This document shows, piece after piece, positions 1-5,131 of a stretch of DNA of 5,131 bases. The translations under genes and the position numbers were made by a program. Origin of the DNA: Thermoplasmata archaeon (GTDB lineage: Archaea > Thermoplasmatota > Thermoplasmata > Thermoplasmatales > Thermoplasmataceae); contig JAKAYJ010000091.1 in NCBI GenBank assembly GCA_021816385.1, forward strand, positions 1 to 5,131. The letters run 5' to 3'. The notes beneath the pieces were generated by a model. The model made no database searches, was not told where the DNA came from, and worked only from the letters and a program-made list of their open reading frames with translations. Each line of letters begins with the position of its first letter. The first letter of the stretch is position 1.

Positions 1-1177
1 AGTCGTTGACCCTGTGTATGCCCAGCACCGGACCGAATATTTCATCCTGGAATATGGATGACTTCTGTGGTACGTTCTCTATAAGTGTTGGTTCAAAGAA
101 GAATCCCTTGCTGAAATCCCCCTTGAGGTCTGGCTTCTTCCCTCCTGATAAAATCTTCAGGTTCTCCTTCTCAGATTCTGATATGACACTTTCCATATTC
201 TTCTGGGCATCATGGTTGATGAGTGGGCCCATCTGTGCTGTTTCTGGATCGCCGACCTTCAATCCTCTTGTCATTGAAATGAATTTTTCCTCGAATTTAT
301 CGGCTATATCCTCGTGCAGGTAAAGCCTTTCGGCTGCAATGCATGACTGGCCAGCATTCCAGAATTTAGCCCATACAAGTGTCTTCAGTGCCTTCTCCAT
401 ATCTGCATCGTTCCAGACTATGAAGGGTGCCTTTCCTCCCAGTTCAAGCATGAGCTTTGCCATGTTCGCTGATGATTGCTGTATGATTCTCTGACCTGTT
501 GCAGTTGAGCCTGTAAGGGTAACAAGAGCAACTTTTTTGTGAGAGACTATGAAATCACCTATCTCAGAGCCCTTTCCAGTAACCATGTTCAGTACTCCGT
601 CCGGAATCCCTGCCTCCTGGAATTTTCTTACTATCCATTCAGCGATTAATGGTGTATCACTGCTTGGCTTCAGTACAACTGAGTTACCGGTCATAAGGGC
701 TGGAGCAAGTTTCCTTGCAACCATTGCTGCCGGGAAATTCCATGGTGTGAGTGCAACGACAACTCCCCTTGGCACCCTGTACTGGAATATCTTTCTCTTG
801 CTTGAGTCGCCCTCAACTAGATCCCCGGTGATCTTTCTTTCAAATTCAGCATAATAATAAATCTGGTCAAGAACACCGTTGACCTCTTCCTGTGCCTGTG
901 GCCTTATCTTTCCACATTCCCTGACAAGGAGATCCTCCAGTTCCTTCCTCTTAGCCTGTATGAGATCTCCAGCCTTCCTGACAATTCTTCCTCTCTCCTT
1001 TGATCCAAGTTCATTCCACTTCCAGAAAGTACCTTCTGCTGCATCTATGGCTCTGCTCACATCATCTTTCGTTGCAGCTGGAAACGTATCAATTTTCATA
1101 CCTGTTGCAGGGTTCAGATCATCCAGTGTTTTTCCACTTGATGAATCTACCCACTTTCCATCAATTAAATTCTTCAT
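1..1177 (-). CDS. Aldehyde dehydrogenase, probable D-glyceraldehyde dehydrogenase (NADP+), C-terminus cut by window edge
   Basis: This is the first 392 residues of an aldehyde dehydrogenase (ALDH) superfamily enzyme; the usual length is about 490, so roughly the last 100 lie outside the window. Seen directly: TPWNFP with the oxyanion Asn at 147, VVLKPSS with the cofactor Lys at 170, the Rossmann-fold TGSTATG at 222-228, ELGGK with the general-base Glu at 245, GQSC with the nucleophile Cys at 279, and EIFGP at 379-383. All key catalytic residues present are intact. Three residues after Lys170 is Ser173 rather than the Glu typical of NAD enzymes, which favours NADP. From memory the sequence closely resembles the T. 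acidophilum glyceraldehyde dehydrogenase, which oxidises D-glyceraldehyde to D-glycerate in the cytoplasmic non-phosphorylative Entner-Doudoroff pathway. Succinate-semialdehyde or lactaldehyde dehydrogenase remain possible. The ATG at 1175-1177 is chosen because MKNLIDGKWVDSSSGK is a standard ALDH N-terminus and an in-frame stop lies 24-26 bases upstream. No ribosome site is seen, fitting a leaderless message. Confidence 0.93.
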   Translation of the reverse strand, partial: MKNLIDGKWVDSSSGKTLDDLNPATGMKIDTFPAATKDDVSRAIDAAEGTFWKWNELGSKERGRIVRKAGDLIQAKRKELEDLLVRECGKIRPQAQEEVNGVLDQIYYYAEFERKITGDLVEGDSSKRKIFQYRVPRGVVVALTPWNFPAAMVARKLAPALMTGNSVVLKPSSDTPLIAEWIVRKFQEAGIPDGVLNMVTGKGSEIGDFIVSHKKVALVTLTGSTATGQRIIQQSSANMAKLMLELGGKAPFIVWNDADMEKALKTLVWAKFWNAGQSCIAAERLYLHEDIADKFEEKFISMTRGLKVGDPETAQMGPLINHDAQKNMESVISESEKENLKILSGGKKPDLKGDFSKGFFFEPTLIENVPQKSSIFQDEIFGPVLGIHRVND

Positions 1178-1200
1178 GGTTAGTAATGACTTCAAGGGAA

Positions 1201-1210
1201 TTTAGTATTT
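1201..1210 (-). promoter_or_regulatory. Possible TATA box for the aldehyde dehydrogenase gene
   Basis: On the minus strand this reads AAATACTAAA, preceded by the A-rich AAAAATAGA that could serve as a TFB-recognition element. Its centre is about 28 bases from the ATG at 1177, the spacing expected if transcription starts at or next to the start codon. The absence of a ribosome binding site before this gene fits. The match to an archaeal TATA consensus is only moderate. Confidence 0.35.
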
Positions 1211-1271
1211 TCTATTTTTGATCATATTAAATTTAGCTGAATTTTCGCATATATTCCGGGATAATTTTGAA

Positions 1272-1317
1272 ATGATCTTGAATGAAATGGATTAAGGTTA
1301 TAATGCCTGAAGATCAT
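1272..1317. repeat. Inverted repeat flanking the zinc-ribbon promoter
   Basis: ATGATCTT at 1272-1279 is a perfect 8-base inverted match to AAGATCAT at 1310-1317, with 30 bases between. The candidate TATA box at 1298-1305 lies between the arms. A distance of 38 bases between equivalent positions is wide for a single operator dimer, so two separate half-site contacts or chance are both possible. Confidence 0.35.
1298..1305 (+). promoter_or_regulatory. Possible TATA box for the zinc-ribbon gene
   Basis: TTATAATG is centred about 24-25 bases before the ATG at 1326, which would place the transcription start at or next to that codon. The GAGGAG just before the ATG would then not be in the message. 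If the upstream CATATATT at 1249-1256 is used instead, a leader of about 48 bases carrying the GAGGAG would result. The sequence does not decide between these. Confidence 0.35.
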
Positions 1318-1323
1318 GAGGAG
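1318..1323 (+). promoter_or_regulatory. Ribosome-site-like GAGGAG before the zinc-ribbon gene
   Basis: GAGGAG ends only 2 bases before the ATG at 1326, closer than the usual 5-9 bases. The in-frame GTG at 1335 would be 11 bases away, so neither start has ideal spacing. It matters for start choice, but either start keeps both cysteine pairs. Confidence 0.4.
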
Positions 1324-1325
1324 TC

Positions 1326-1517
1326 ATGAATCATGTGGTCTGTCCTATGTGTGGATCAGAAAATATTTTCGCTGATTCCGGATTGATAACCGGAAAATAC
1401 AAATGTAATGAATGCGGATACGTTGGCTCCCTAATATATGAGTTTGATGACAAGGATTACGAATTGTTTAAAAGACAGCTTGAAAGAAGTAAGAGCAGGG
1501 AGAATTTTCCGAAATAA
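1326..1517 (+). CDS. Small zinc-ribbon protein
   Basis: A 63-residue protein with two zinc knuckles, CPMCG (Cys6, Cys9) and CNECGY (Cys27, Cys30), separated by 17 residues. This is the classic four-cysteine zinc ribbon also found in TFIIB-like and ribosomal zinc proteins. The second knuckle leads into GSLIYEF, the expected closing strand. Residues from about 41 to the end are strongly charged (DDKDYELFKRQLERSKSRE) and probably form a helix. No membrane segment or signal peptide is seen. Such stand-alone ribbons are common in archaea and usually have no assigned role; binding of nucleic acid or of a protein partner is inference only. The ATG at 1326 is preceded by in-frame stops at 1293, 1308 and 1317, so the only alternative is the GTG at 1335, which would drop three residues. 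The gene is divergent from the aldehyde dehydrogenase and runs tail to tail into the 373-residue orphan. Confidence 0.85.
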   Translation: MNHVVCPMCGSENIFADSGLITGKYKCNECGYVGSLIYEFDDKDYELFKRQLERSKSRENFPK

Positions 1518-2639
1518 TCAGAGCGGACCAAGGTCAAGGATGCTTGAAATCTGTGACCCAAACTCACCTGCAAGCTTCAATTTTTCCTTCAGGTTATCAA
1601 CAGTTATCCTGTCCTTGTCTGCCCTTTCGTTTATCTGATTTATGTAGCCTTTCAATGCATCTTTCTTAATTTCAATTATTTTTACCGCAAGCTTCCTGAA
1701 TGAACCCGTGGATAGAATGTCAATACCATCCTCCACCAGTCTGACCAGCTTCGTTTTGTTTGATTCTATCTCTTTCAGGGTACCATATATCCTGTCGAGT
1801 GGTACCTGTATCTTGTCTATCTCCAGCATATTGTTCAGGGCAGGGACGCTTGTTACATCAACCGTCTGGTTGTCATCCTTATACTCTATGGAAAGGAATG
1901 AATTTTCGTTTCCCCTGGACATTACAAAAGTGACCTTCGCATTGCTGTCCGGATCAGCGAATTCAACAAACAGGTTTCCCTTGTTTATGCTTGCAGATGT
2001 CATGTAAAATTTATCAATCTTTTCATAGTCAATCTGGGCCTCCTTTCCAGCCCAGTTGCTTGCTGAATTTATCGGTATCTTGACACCTTTCTCCAGGAAG
2101 CCAAACCGTAGTGATTCCTTGAATAGATCTGAACTTCTTGAATTCAGGGAGAAATCGTATTCAATGGAACTCTCAGCAGTATATCTTACTGCAGCATCAT
2201 AGACGCCGTCAACCCATTTTACAAAGATATTCGCATCTACGATTTTCAGGAAATCCATTGAAAGAAACGCCTGGATATTCTTTATGGAATTGGTTCTTGA
2301 GGCGGACATTGACCCTTCAAGATCATTTATCCTGTTCCTGTAATCGTCATTAATTTTCTTCTTGAATTTCTCAAGTGAAACTCCTACGAAGCTCTGTATT
2401 TCCTTCTCTGTGTCATCGAAAAGACCTGAAACTGTTACTGACTTGAAATCGTCCAGAAGTTTGTTAAGTGATACGAGTAAATTATCCACTTCAGCAATGC
2501 TCTGGGGCTGTTTAGATTTTAATGTATCCTGTAGATTCTTGTGATTTTCGTATTCATTTTTGCTTATAATTGCATCGAGTAAATACTGATAAAATGCCTT
2601 GAACATTAAATCAGAATTTTGCTGCTGGTTTGCCTCCAT
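1518..2639 (-). CDS. Uncharacterised 373-residue soluble protein
   Basis: I do not recognise this family. The open frame is long, and overlapping frames on the other strand are short fragments. Residues 1-65 look helical (VDNLLVSLNKLLDDF is amphipathic), 75-155 are mostly helical with a charged stretch EKFKKKINDDYRNRINDLE at 90-108, about 205-262 alternate like beta strands (NLFVEFADP, KVTFVMSRG, SFLSIEYKDD), and 265-370 return to long charged helices, including KIIEIKKDALKGYINQINER. There is no signal peptide, membrane helix, nucleotide-binding loop or metal motif. It has no cysteine and only one histidine (His33), so zinc or thiol chemistry is unlikely. A helix-sheet-helix scaffold or binding role is a guess. 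The ATG at 2637-2639 follows a weak ribosome-like AGGGA (2648-2644) by 4 bases. The stop TGA at 1520-1518 abuts the zinc-ribbon stop. It diverges from the membrane-protein operon. Confidence 0.85.
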   Translation of the reverse strand: MEANQQQNSDLMFKAFYQYLLDAIISKNEYENHKNLQDTLKSKQPQSIAEVDNLLVSLNKLLDDFKSVTVSGLFDDTEKEIQSFVGVSLEKFKKKINDDYRNRINDLEGSMSASRTNSIKNIQAFLSMDFLKIVDANIFVKWVDGVYDAAVRYTAESSIEYDFSLNSRSSDLFKESLRFGFLEKGVKIPINSASNWAGKEAQIDYEKIDKFYMTSASINKGNLFVEFADPDSNAKVTFVMSRGNENSFLSIEYKDDNQTVDVTSVPALNNMLEIDKIQVPLDRIYGTLKEIESNKTKLVRLVEDGIDILSTGSFRKLAVKIIEIKKDALKGYINQINERADKDRITVDNLKEKLKLAGEFGSQISSILDLGPL

Positions 2640-2690
2640 TAAATCCCTAACCAGTAATTACTTCAAAGGTTTAAGTCTTTATGGAAAACC

Positions 2691-2698
2691 TAATTATA
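2691..2698 (-). promoter_or_regulatory. Possible TATA box for the 373-residue orphan gene
   Basis: TATAATTA on the minus strand is the best TATA-like match upstream of the orphan. A start about 26 bases downstream would fall near 2668, leaving a leader of about 29 bases that includes the weak ribosome site AGGGA at 2648-2644. A second candidate, ACTTAAACC near 2668-2676, would give a much shorter leader. Confidence 0.3.
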
Positions 2699-2700
2699 TG

Positions 2701-2745
2701 GTTCTGTCAGACATTTTTGTTCGAACATATGAGGATCATGTTCTG
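2701..2745. promoter_or_regulatory. Cluster of GTTC/GAAC half-sites, candidate operator
   Basis: TGTTCGAACA at 2718-2727 is a perfect 10-base palindrome. Its right half GAACAT (2723-2728) also pairs with ATGTTC at 2738-2743, forming a 21-base dyad with 6-base arms and a 9-base spacer. GTTCTG occurs at 2701-2706 and again at 2740-2745, so the GTTC core appears three times on the plus strand, 18 and 21 bases apart. The cluster sits between the two presumed promoters, where a repressor or activator could control both. The binding protein cannot be named from the sequence. Confidence 0.4.
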
Positions 2746-2768
2746 CCCATTAAAAATTTGGTGCAATG

Positions 2769-2776
2769 TTTTTATG
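2769..2776 (+). promoter_or_regulatory. Possible TATA box for the membrane-protein operon
   Basis: TTTTTATG is centred about 26 bases before 2798, which would give a leader of about 16 bases that keeps the ribosome site at 2802-2808. TTTATTAAT at 2782-2790 is an alternative, but it would start transcription near 2812 and leave out that ribosome site. Confidence 0.35.
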
Positions 2777-2801
2777 GAAAGTTTATTAATGAAATTTCAT
2801 A

Positions 2802-2808
2802 GGGAGAT
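2802..2808 (+). promoter_or_regulatory. Ribosome binding site of the two-helix membrane protein gene
   Basis: GGGAGAT contains the core GGAG (2803-2806), with 7 bases before the ATG at 2814. This is the best-spaced ribosome site in the window; it supports that start and implies a message with a leader. Confidence 0.6.
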
Positions 2809-2813
2809 ACAAT

Positions 2814-3284
2814 ATGGAATCTAATAAGAAAGAGGAATTGCTTAGTCCTCTAATAGATTCACTTGAAGTCAGCATAAAGGGATTGATGATCCTCAGCGAT
2901 AAGGAGGCTGATATTTCAAGGGCAGATGTGATAAGGAAGCTTGAAAATTCTAACGAGGAAGAGGTAAGAGAGTTCCTTAATCTAATAAAGGAAGAACGGA
3001 AAGGTTCTGATATCAACATTTTATTCGCAACTTTGGGTGAATTTCTTCTCTCTTCATTCCTCTTTGTAATGGGGATACTTTTTGTCATTCCAACTTTTTT
3101 TGGCGGGAATGCATCTGGTTATCTGCTGAACTATTATGGAAATGCCCTCCATAGCATATCAGAAACAACCGGCCTGACATCACTGACCATTGTGATAAAT
3201 TTTCTTGTTGCAGTGGTCCTTCTCCTGGCGTCTTTCAGCACGCTTAAGACTGCCAGGATGAACATCAGATTCCTCTTCAGGTAA
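2814..3284 (+). CDS. Uncharacterised membrane protein with two predicted helices, first gene of transporter operon
   Basis: I do not recognise this 156-residue protein. Residues 1-65 are hydrophilic and probably helical, with an acidic, charged stretch (KLENSNEEEVREFLNLIKEE, 42-61) suggesting a cytoplasmic helical domain. Two membrane helices follow, about 70-94 (FLLSSFLFVMGILFVIP) and about 122-142 (SLTIVINFLVAVVLLLAS), joined by a roughly 27-residue loop with Gly, Asn and Tyr. The tail KTARMNIRFLFR is positive, which by the positive-inside rule puts both ends in the cytoplasm. No signal peptide, catalytic motif or cysteine is seen. A good ribosome site precedes the ATG. Its stop is 7 bases before the transporter start, so the two are very likely co-transcribed and perhaps translationally coupled. 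An accessory or regulatory subunit of the permease is a reasonable inference from position, not from homology. Confidence 0.85.
   Translation: MESNKKEELLSPLIDSLEVSIKGLMILSDKEADISRADVIRKLENSNEEEVREFLNLIKEERKGSDINILFATLGEFLLSSFLFVMGILFVIPTFFGGNASGYLLNYYGNALHSISETTGLTSLTIVINFLVAVVLLLASFSTLKTARMNIRFLFR
3279..3282 (+). promoter_or_regulatory. Weak ribosome site of the transporter gene, overlapping the upstream stop
   Basis: AGGT lies 9 bases before the ATG at 3292, and its last base is the first base of the upstream TAA stop (3282-3284). The overlap suggests that ribosomes finishing the first gene restart on the second. Confidence 0.35.
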
Positions 3285-3291
3285 GTTCAAA

Positions 3292-5115
3292 ATGGATAGG
3301 AGAACAATAAGAGAGATCTATCTCGGGAGACTGATAATAACAGTTATCAGTCTTGCTATTTTTTTATTCTCCATCCTTTTCTTCTATAGCAACAGGTCTG
3401 TCATTCTGAACTTTAACAATATGACAATAAATAAGTCACTCCTGATTGTTTCAGTAATGGCAATGATATTTTTCAGCCTGTATCTCACCGTTTCATTTCC
3501 AAAATCCCTGAGAATTAAATTTTCAAGACCCAGGATCAGGGGAAAGCCAAATCCGGTTTACGGTTTTTTCATAATTCTATCCATAGGAATAGGATCGACC
3601 CTTGGATCTCCATTATTCATACTGATACCGGAAAATGCACTTCAGTATGGTATCGTATCCACTATTTCCCTTATTGTTGCATCCATCACATCACTATTCA
3701 TGGCCAAGGTATACTTTGATGTCTATGAGTTCCACAAGAATAATGGAAGGGATATTGTTGGTGGACCAGCCTTTGTAAGGGAGGCCTATGGAGTTTCATC
3801 TGTCAGATATTTTATCAGCAGGATTTCCATGTGGGTGGCAAACTCAGCCCTTTCTGCCTACTGCGTGATCATTTTTTTTGATCTTCTGTTCATTGTGATA
3901 CCTGAAAGCTCAATTGGTGGGTCACTGATTTCAAAGGTTCTGATTTATGCCATACTCGGACTATTTATCGTATGGTTCATAATAAATGCATTCTTCGAGG
4001 AAAGATACTTAAGATTCATAGGCAAGGTGCAGCTGGTCATGATGATAGCCATGGCAGTCATATTAATAGCGGAAGAAGGCGTAATTTTCAGATCGCCTTC
4101 CCATCTTTCAACTCATCTCTTCTTCTCCTTTACAGGAAACTGGGTGGAAGACATACTGATTGATACTGGATACCTGTTCATCCTCTTCTTTGGTTTCCAG
4201 GAAATCATGGCATTTCAGAGAAATATAACTGACGGAAGCACCATAAACATTCCGATGATAAAGAAGAAGATAATGCTGGACAAGGATCATGTCATAAAAT
4301 GGTCAATGATATTTACCATAATTGTCTCCTCATCCATAAATATCGTATATTCTATTGCAGTTCTTCTGACACAATCCAGGGGGACAGGAATAGAAAAAAG
4401 TTCGATTCCTGCCTTCCTTATTGCACAGATGACAGGAGGTGAATCATGGTTTCTACTGATGATAATCGCATTCATCATTGCAACCCTGACAACTTTCGTC
4501 CCGGCATTTCTGGCTGCATCAAGGCATCTTAAATCCCTGGGCGAGGACAGGATATTTCCATACAGTCTCACCAAGTACTCGTGGATATTCACACTTGTGT
4601 TCATTATACTCCTTGTCGCATCCGGTGAATCCTTCCTTTTAAGTATTACAGATTTCATGGTTCTGATCAGTCTTGGTTTCATTACGATTTCAGGGACACA
4701 CTACCGGAAGGAACTTGGGAATGTGAAAGGATTGCTTTTCCCGGCCATGGTGGGTATAATGACATTTACCTTCGGGGCATTCAATTACTTTGTTGATCCA
4801 GAAGTGGTATTATTTTCTATCCTGATTATTTCTGTTGCTTATCTTGTCCATAATCTTATCAATATGGATTCTGTTGCATTGAAACTATTTACGGGGTCGA
4901 TGCTGGTGATGATCCTCCTGACGGATATGTTCATAAATATTGAGGTCACAGGAACCAACGGACTTAGATTTTTCTTCCTGAAAGAGGGGAGAAACAGTAC
5001 CTTTGAGGAATTTCTACTGCTCATGTTTTCCCTTGTGATCCTAAGTGTGGTAGATTTTATCCTCGAGTGGAGATTGAGCCGGAAAATGAATCTGCTTGAC
5101 ATTCTAAAGCAATAA
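3292..5115 (+). CDS. APC-superfamily permease with extra terminal membrane helices, substrate unknown
   Basis: This 607-residue integral membrane protein is a secondary transporter of the amino acid-polyamine-organocation superfamily. Three family signatures are visible: GIGSTLGSPLF at 99-109, the broken first core helix that lines the substrate site; FFGFQE at 299-304, the broken sixth core helix, with NIPMI at 319-323 matching the usual NIPRAI that follows it; and SRHLKSLGEDRIFP at 410-423, the conserved end of core helix eight. I count about 16 membrane segments: 12-33, 48-68, then a 12-helix core (90-112, 119-140, 177-203, 213-232, 240-261, 288-309, 336-359, 382-409, 428-445, 447-466, 480-500, 503-522), then 528-548 and 570-592. 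Typical APC permeases have 12 or 14 helices and 400-500 residues, so this one is long. Charge at both ends suggests a cytoplasmic N- and C-terminus. Uptake or exchange of an amino acid or related compound is family knowledge; the substrate cannot be read. It is second in an operon. Confidence 0.88.
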   Translation: MDRRTIREIYLGRLIITVISLAIFLFSILFFYSNRSVILNFNNMTINKSLLIVSVMAMIFFSLYLTVSFPKSLRIKFSRPRIRGKPNPVYGFFIILSIGIGSTLGSPLFILIPENALQYGIVSTISLIVASITSLFMAKVYFDVYEFHKNNGRDIVGGPAFVREAYGVSSVRYFISRISMWVANSALSAYCVIIFFDLLFIVIPESSIGGSLISKVLIYAILGLFIVWFIINAFFEERYLRFIGKVQLVMMIAMAVILIAEEGVIFRSPSHLSTHLFFSFTGNWVEDILIDTGYLFILFFGFQEIMAFQRNITDGSTINIPMIKKKIMLDKDHVIKWSMIFTIIVSSSINIVYSIAVLLTQSRGTGIEKSSIPAFLIAQMTGGESWFLLMIIAFIIATLTTFVPAFLAASRHLKSLGEDRIFPYSLTKYSWIFTLVFIILLVASGESFLLSITDFMVLISLGFITISGTHYRKELGNVKGLLFPAMVGIMTFTFGAFNYFVDPEVVLFSILIISVAYLVHNLINMDSVALKLFTGSMLVMILLTDMFINIEVTGTNGLRFFFLKEGRNSTFEEFLLLMFSLVILSVVDFILEWRLSRKMNLLDILKQ

Positions 5116-5131
5116 GTTTGAAATTGTAATT

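Larger units (their letters stand above)
1178..1325. promoter_or_regulatory. Divergent intergenic region between aldehyde dehydrogenase and zinc-ribbon genes
   Basis: This 148-base AT-rich stretch separates two genes that point away from each other, so it must hold both promoters. It contains a TATA-like box on each strand close to its gene, a further symmetric CATATATT at 1249-1256 that could act in either direction, and three copies of ATGATC (minus strand 1225-1220, plus strand 1272-1277, minus strand 1317-1312). I see no coding sequence or RNA gene in it. Confidence 0.6.
2640..2813. promoter_or_regulatory. Divergent intergenic region between the orphan gene and the transporter operon
   Basis: This 174-base stretch separates two genes transcribed away from each other. 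For the left gene, the minus strand carries TATAATTA at 2698-2691, which would give a leader of about 29 bases, and a nearer TTAAA around 2670. For the right gene, TTTTTATGG and TTTATTAAT precede a ribosome site. Between them lies a cluster of GTTC/GAAC half-sites. The 10-mer TTTATGGAAA occurs twice, at 2678-2687 and 2771-2780. The short open frame 2729-2824 has no support. Confidence 0.6.

Noticed and set aside
6..1221. Several plus-strand open frames of 73-108 codons across this stretch
   Set aside because: They lie opposite the aldehyde dehydrogenase, whose conserved catalytic motifs prove the minus strand is coding. Their translations have no recognisable features.
1376..1395. Hairpin TTCCGG / CCGGAA with an 8-base loop
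   Set aside because: It lies inside the zinc-ribbon coding sequence between the two cysteine pairs, has no T-run after it and is easily explained by coding.
1526..1558. Short GGTC/GACC complementary segments that might form a terminator at the convergent junction
   Set aside because: Stems are only 4-5 bases, one loop is 2 bases, there is no following T-run on either strand, and the segment codes for the orphan's C-terminus.
1708..2544. Plus-strand open frames of 60-99 codons
   Set aside because: They are antisense to the uninterrupted 373-residue minus-strand gene, have no ribosome sites, and show the Ser/Leu-rich composition usual for antisense frames.
2729..2824. A 31-codon plus-strand frame in the intergenic region
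   Set aside because: It overlaps the start of the two-helix protein, covers the ribosome site of that gene, has no ribosome site of its own and no protein-like pattern.
2786..3088. A 100-codon minus-strand frame
   Set aside because: It is antisense to the two-helix membrane protein gene, which has the better start signals and operon placement; the minus-strand product is Ser/Leu-rich without a motif.
4108..5102. Minus-strand frames of 60-131 codons within the permease
   Set aside because: The plus-strand frame contains three APC signatures and a continuous helix pattern, so these are shadows.
1..5131. CRISPR array, tRNA or rRNA genes, insertion sequence ends, attachment sites
   Set aside because: No regularly spaced repeats, no cloverleaf with a T-loop GTTC context that folds, no transposase or integrase, and no long direct or inverted repeats were seen.

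Overview
The window looks like chromosomal DNA from an acidophilic archaeon of the Thermoplasmata, probably Thermoplasmatales. The evidence is indirect. The aldehyde dehydrogenase at the left edge resembles, from memory, the NADP-dependent D-glyceraldehyde dehydrogenase of Thermoplasma acidophilum and Picrophilus. Arginine is coded largely by AGG/AGA. Gene starts have AT-rich TATA-like boxes about 25-28 bases upstream (leaderless style) or a GGAG-type ribosome site, and there are no bacterial -35/-10 promoters. The DNA is moderately AT-rich. No rRNA, tRNA, CRISPR array, transposase, phage or plasmid gene was seen.

Layout, left to right. (1) 1-1177, minus strand: the N-terminal 392 residues of an aldehyde dehydrogenase, cut by the window edge. 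(2) 1178-1325: a 148-base divergent intergenic region with a possible promoter for each side and a long-armed inverted repeat. (3) 1326-1517, plus: a 63-residue zinc-ribbon protein. (4) 1518-2639, minus: a 373-residue soluble orphan protein, convergent with the zinc-ribbon gene, with the two stop codons directly adjacent. (5) 2640-2813: a 174-base divergent intergenic region with a cluster of GTTC/GAAC half-sites that could be an operator. (6) 2814-3284 and 3292-5115, plus: a two-gene operon. It encodes a 156-residue protein with two predicted membrane helices, then a 607-residue transporter of the amino acid-polyamine-organocation (APC) superfamily with extra helix pairs at both ends. Only 16 bases follow it.

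How the genes relate. The dehydrogenase would be a central sugar-catabolism enzyme (non-phosphorylative Entner-Doudoroff route). The zinc-ribbon gene shares only an intergenic region with it. The strongest functional pairing is the small two-helix membrane protein with the APC-type permease, separated by 7 bases. The 373-residue orphan is divergent from that operon and could share its regulation, but nothing in its sequence shows a link to transport.

The least explained items are the orphan, the two-helix partner plus enlarged permease, and the half-site cluster at 2701-2745. Nothing here proves a new defence or mobile system; most of the window reads as ordinary archaeal chromosome.
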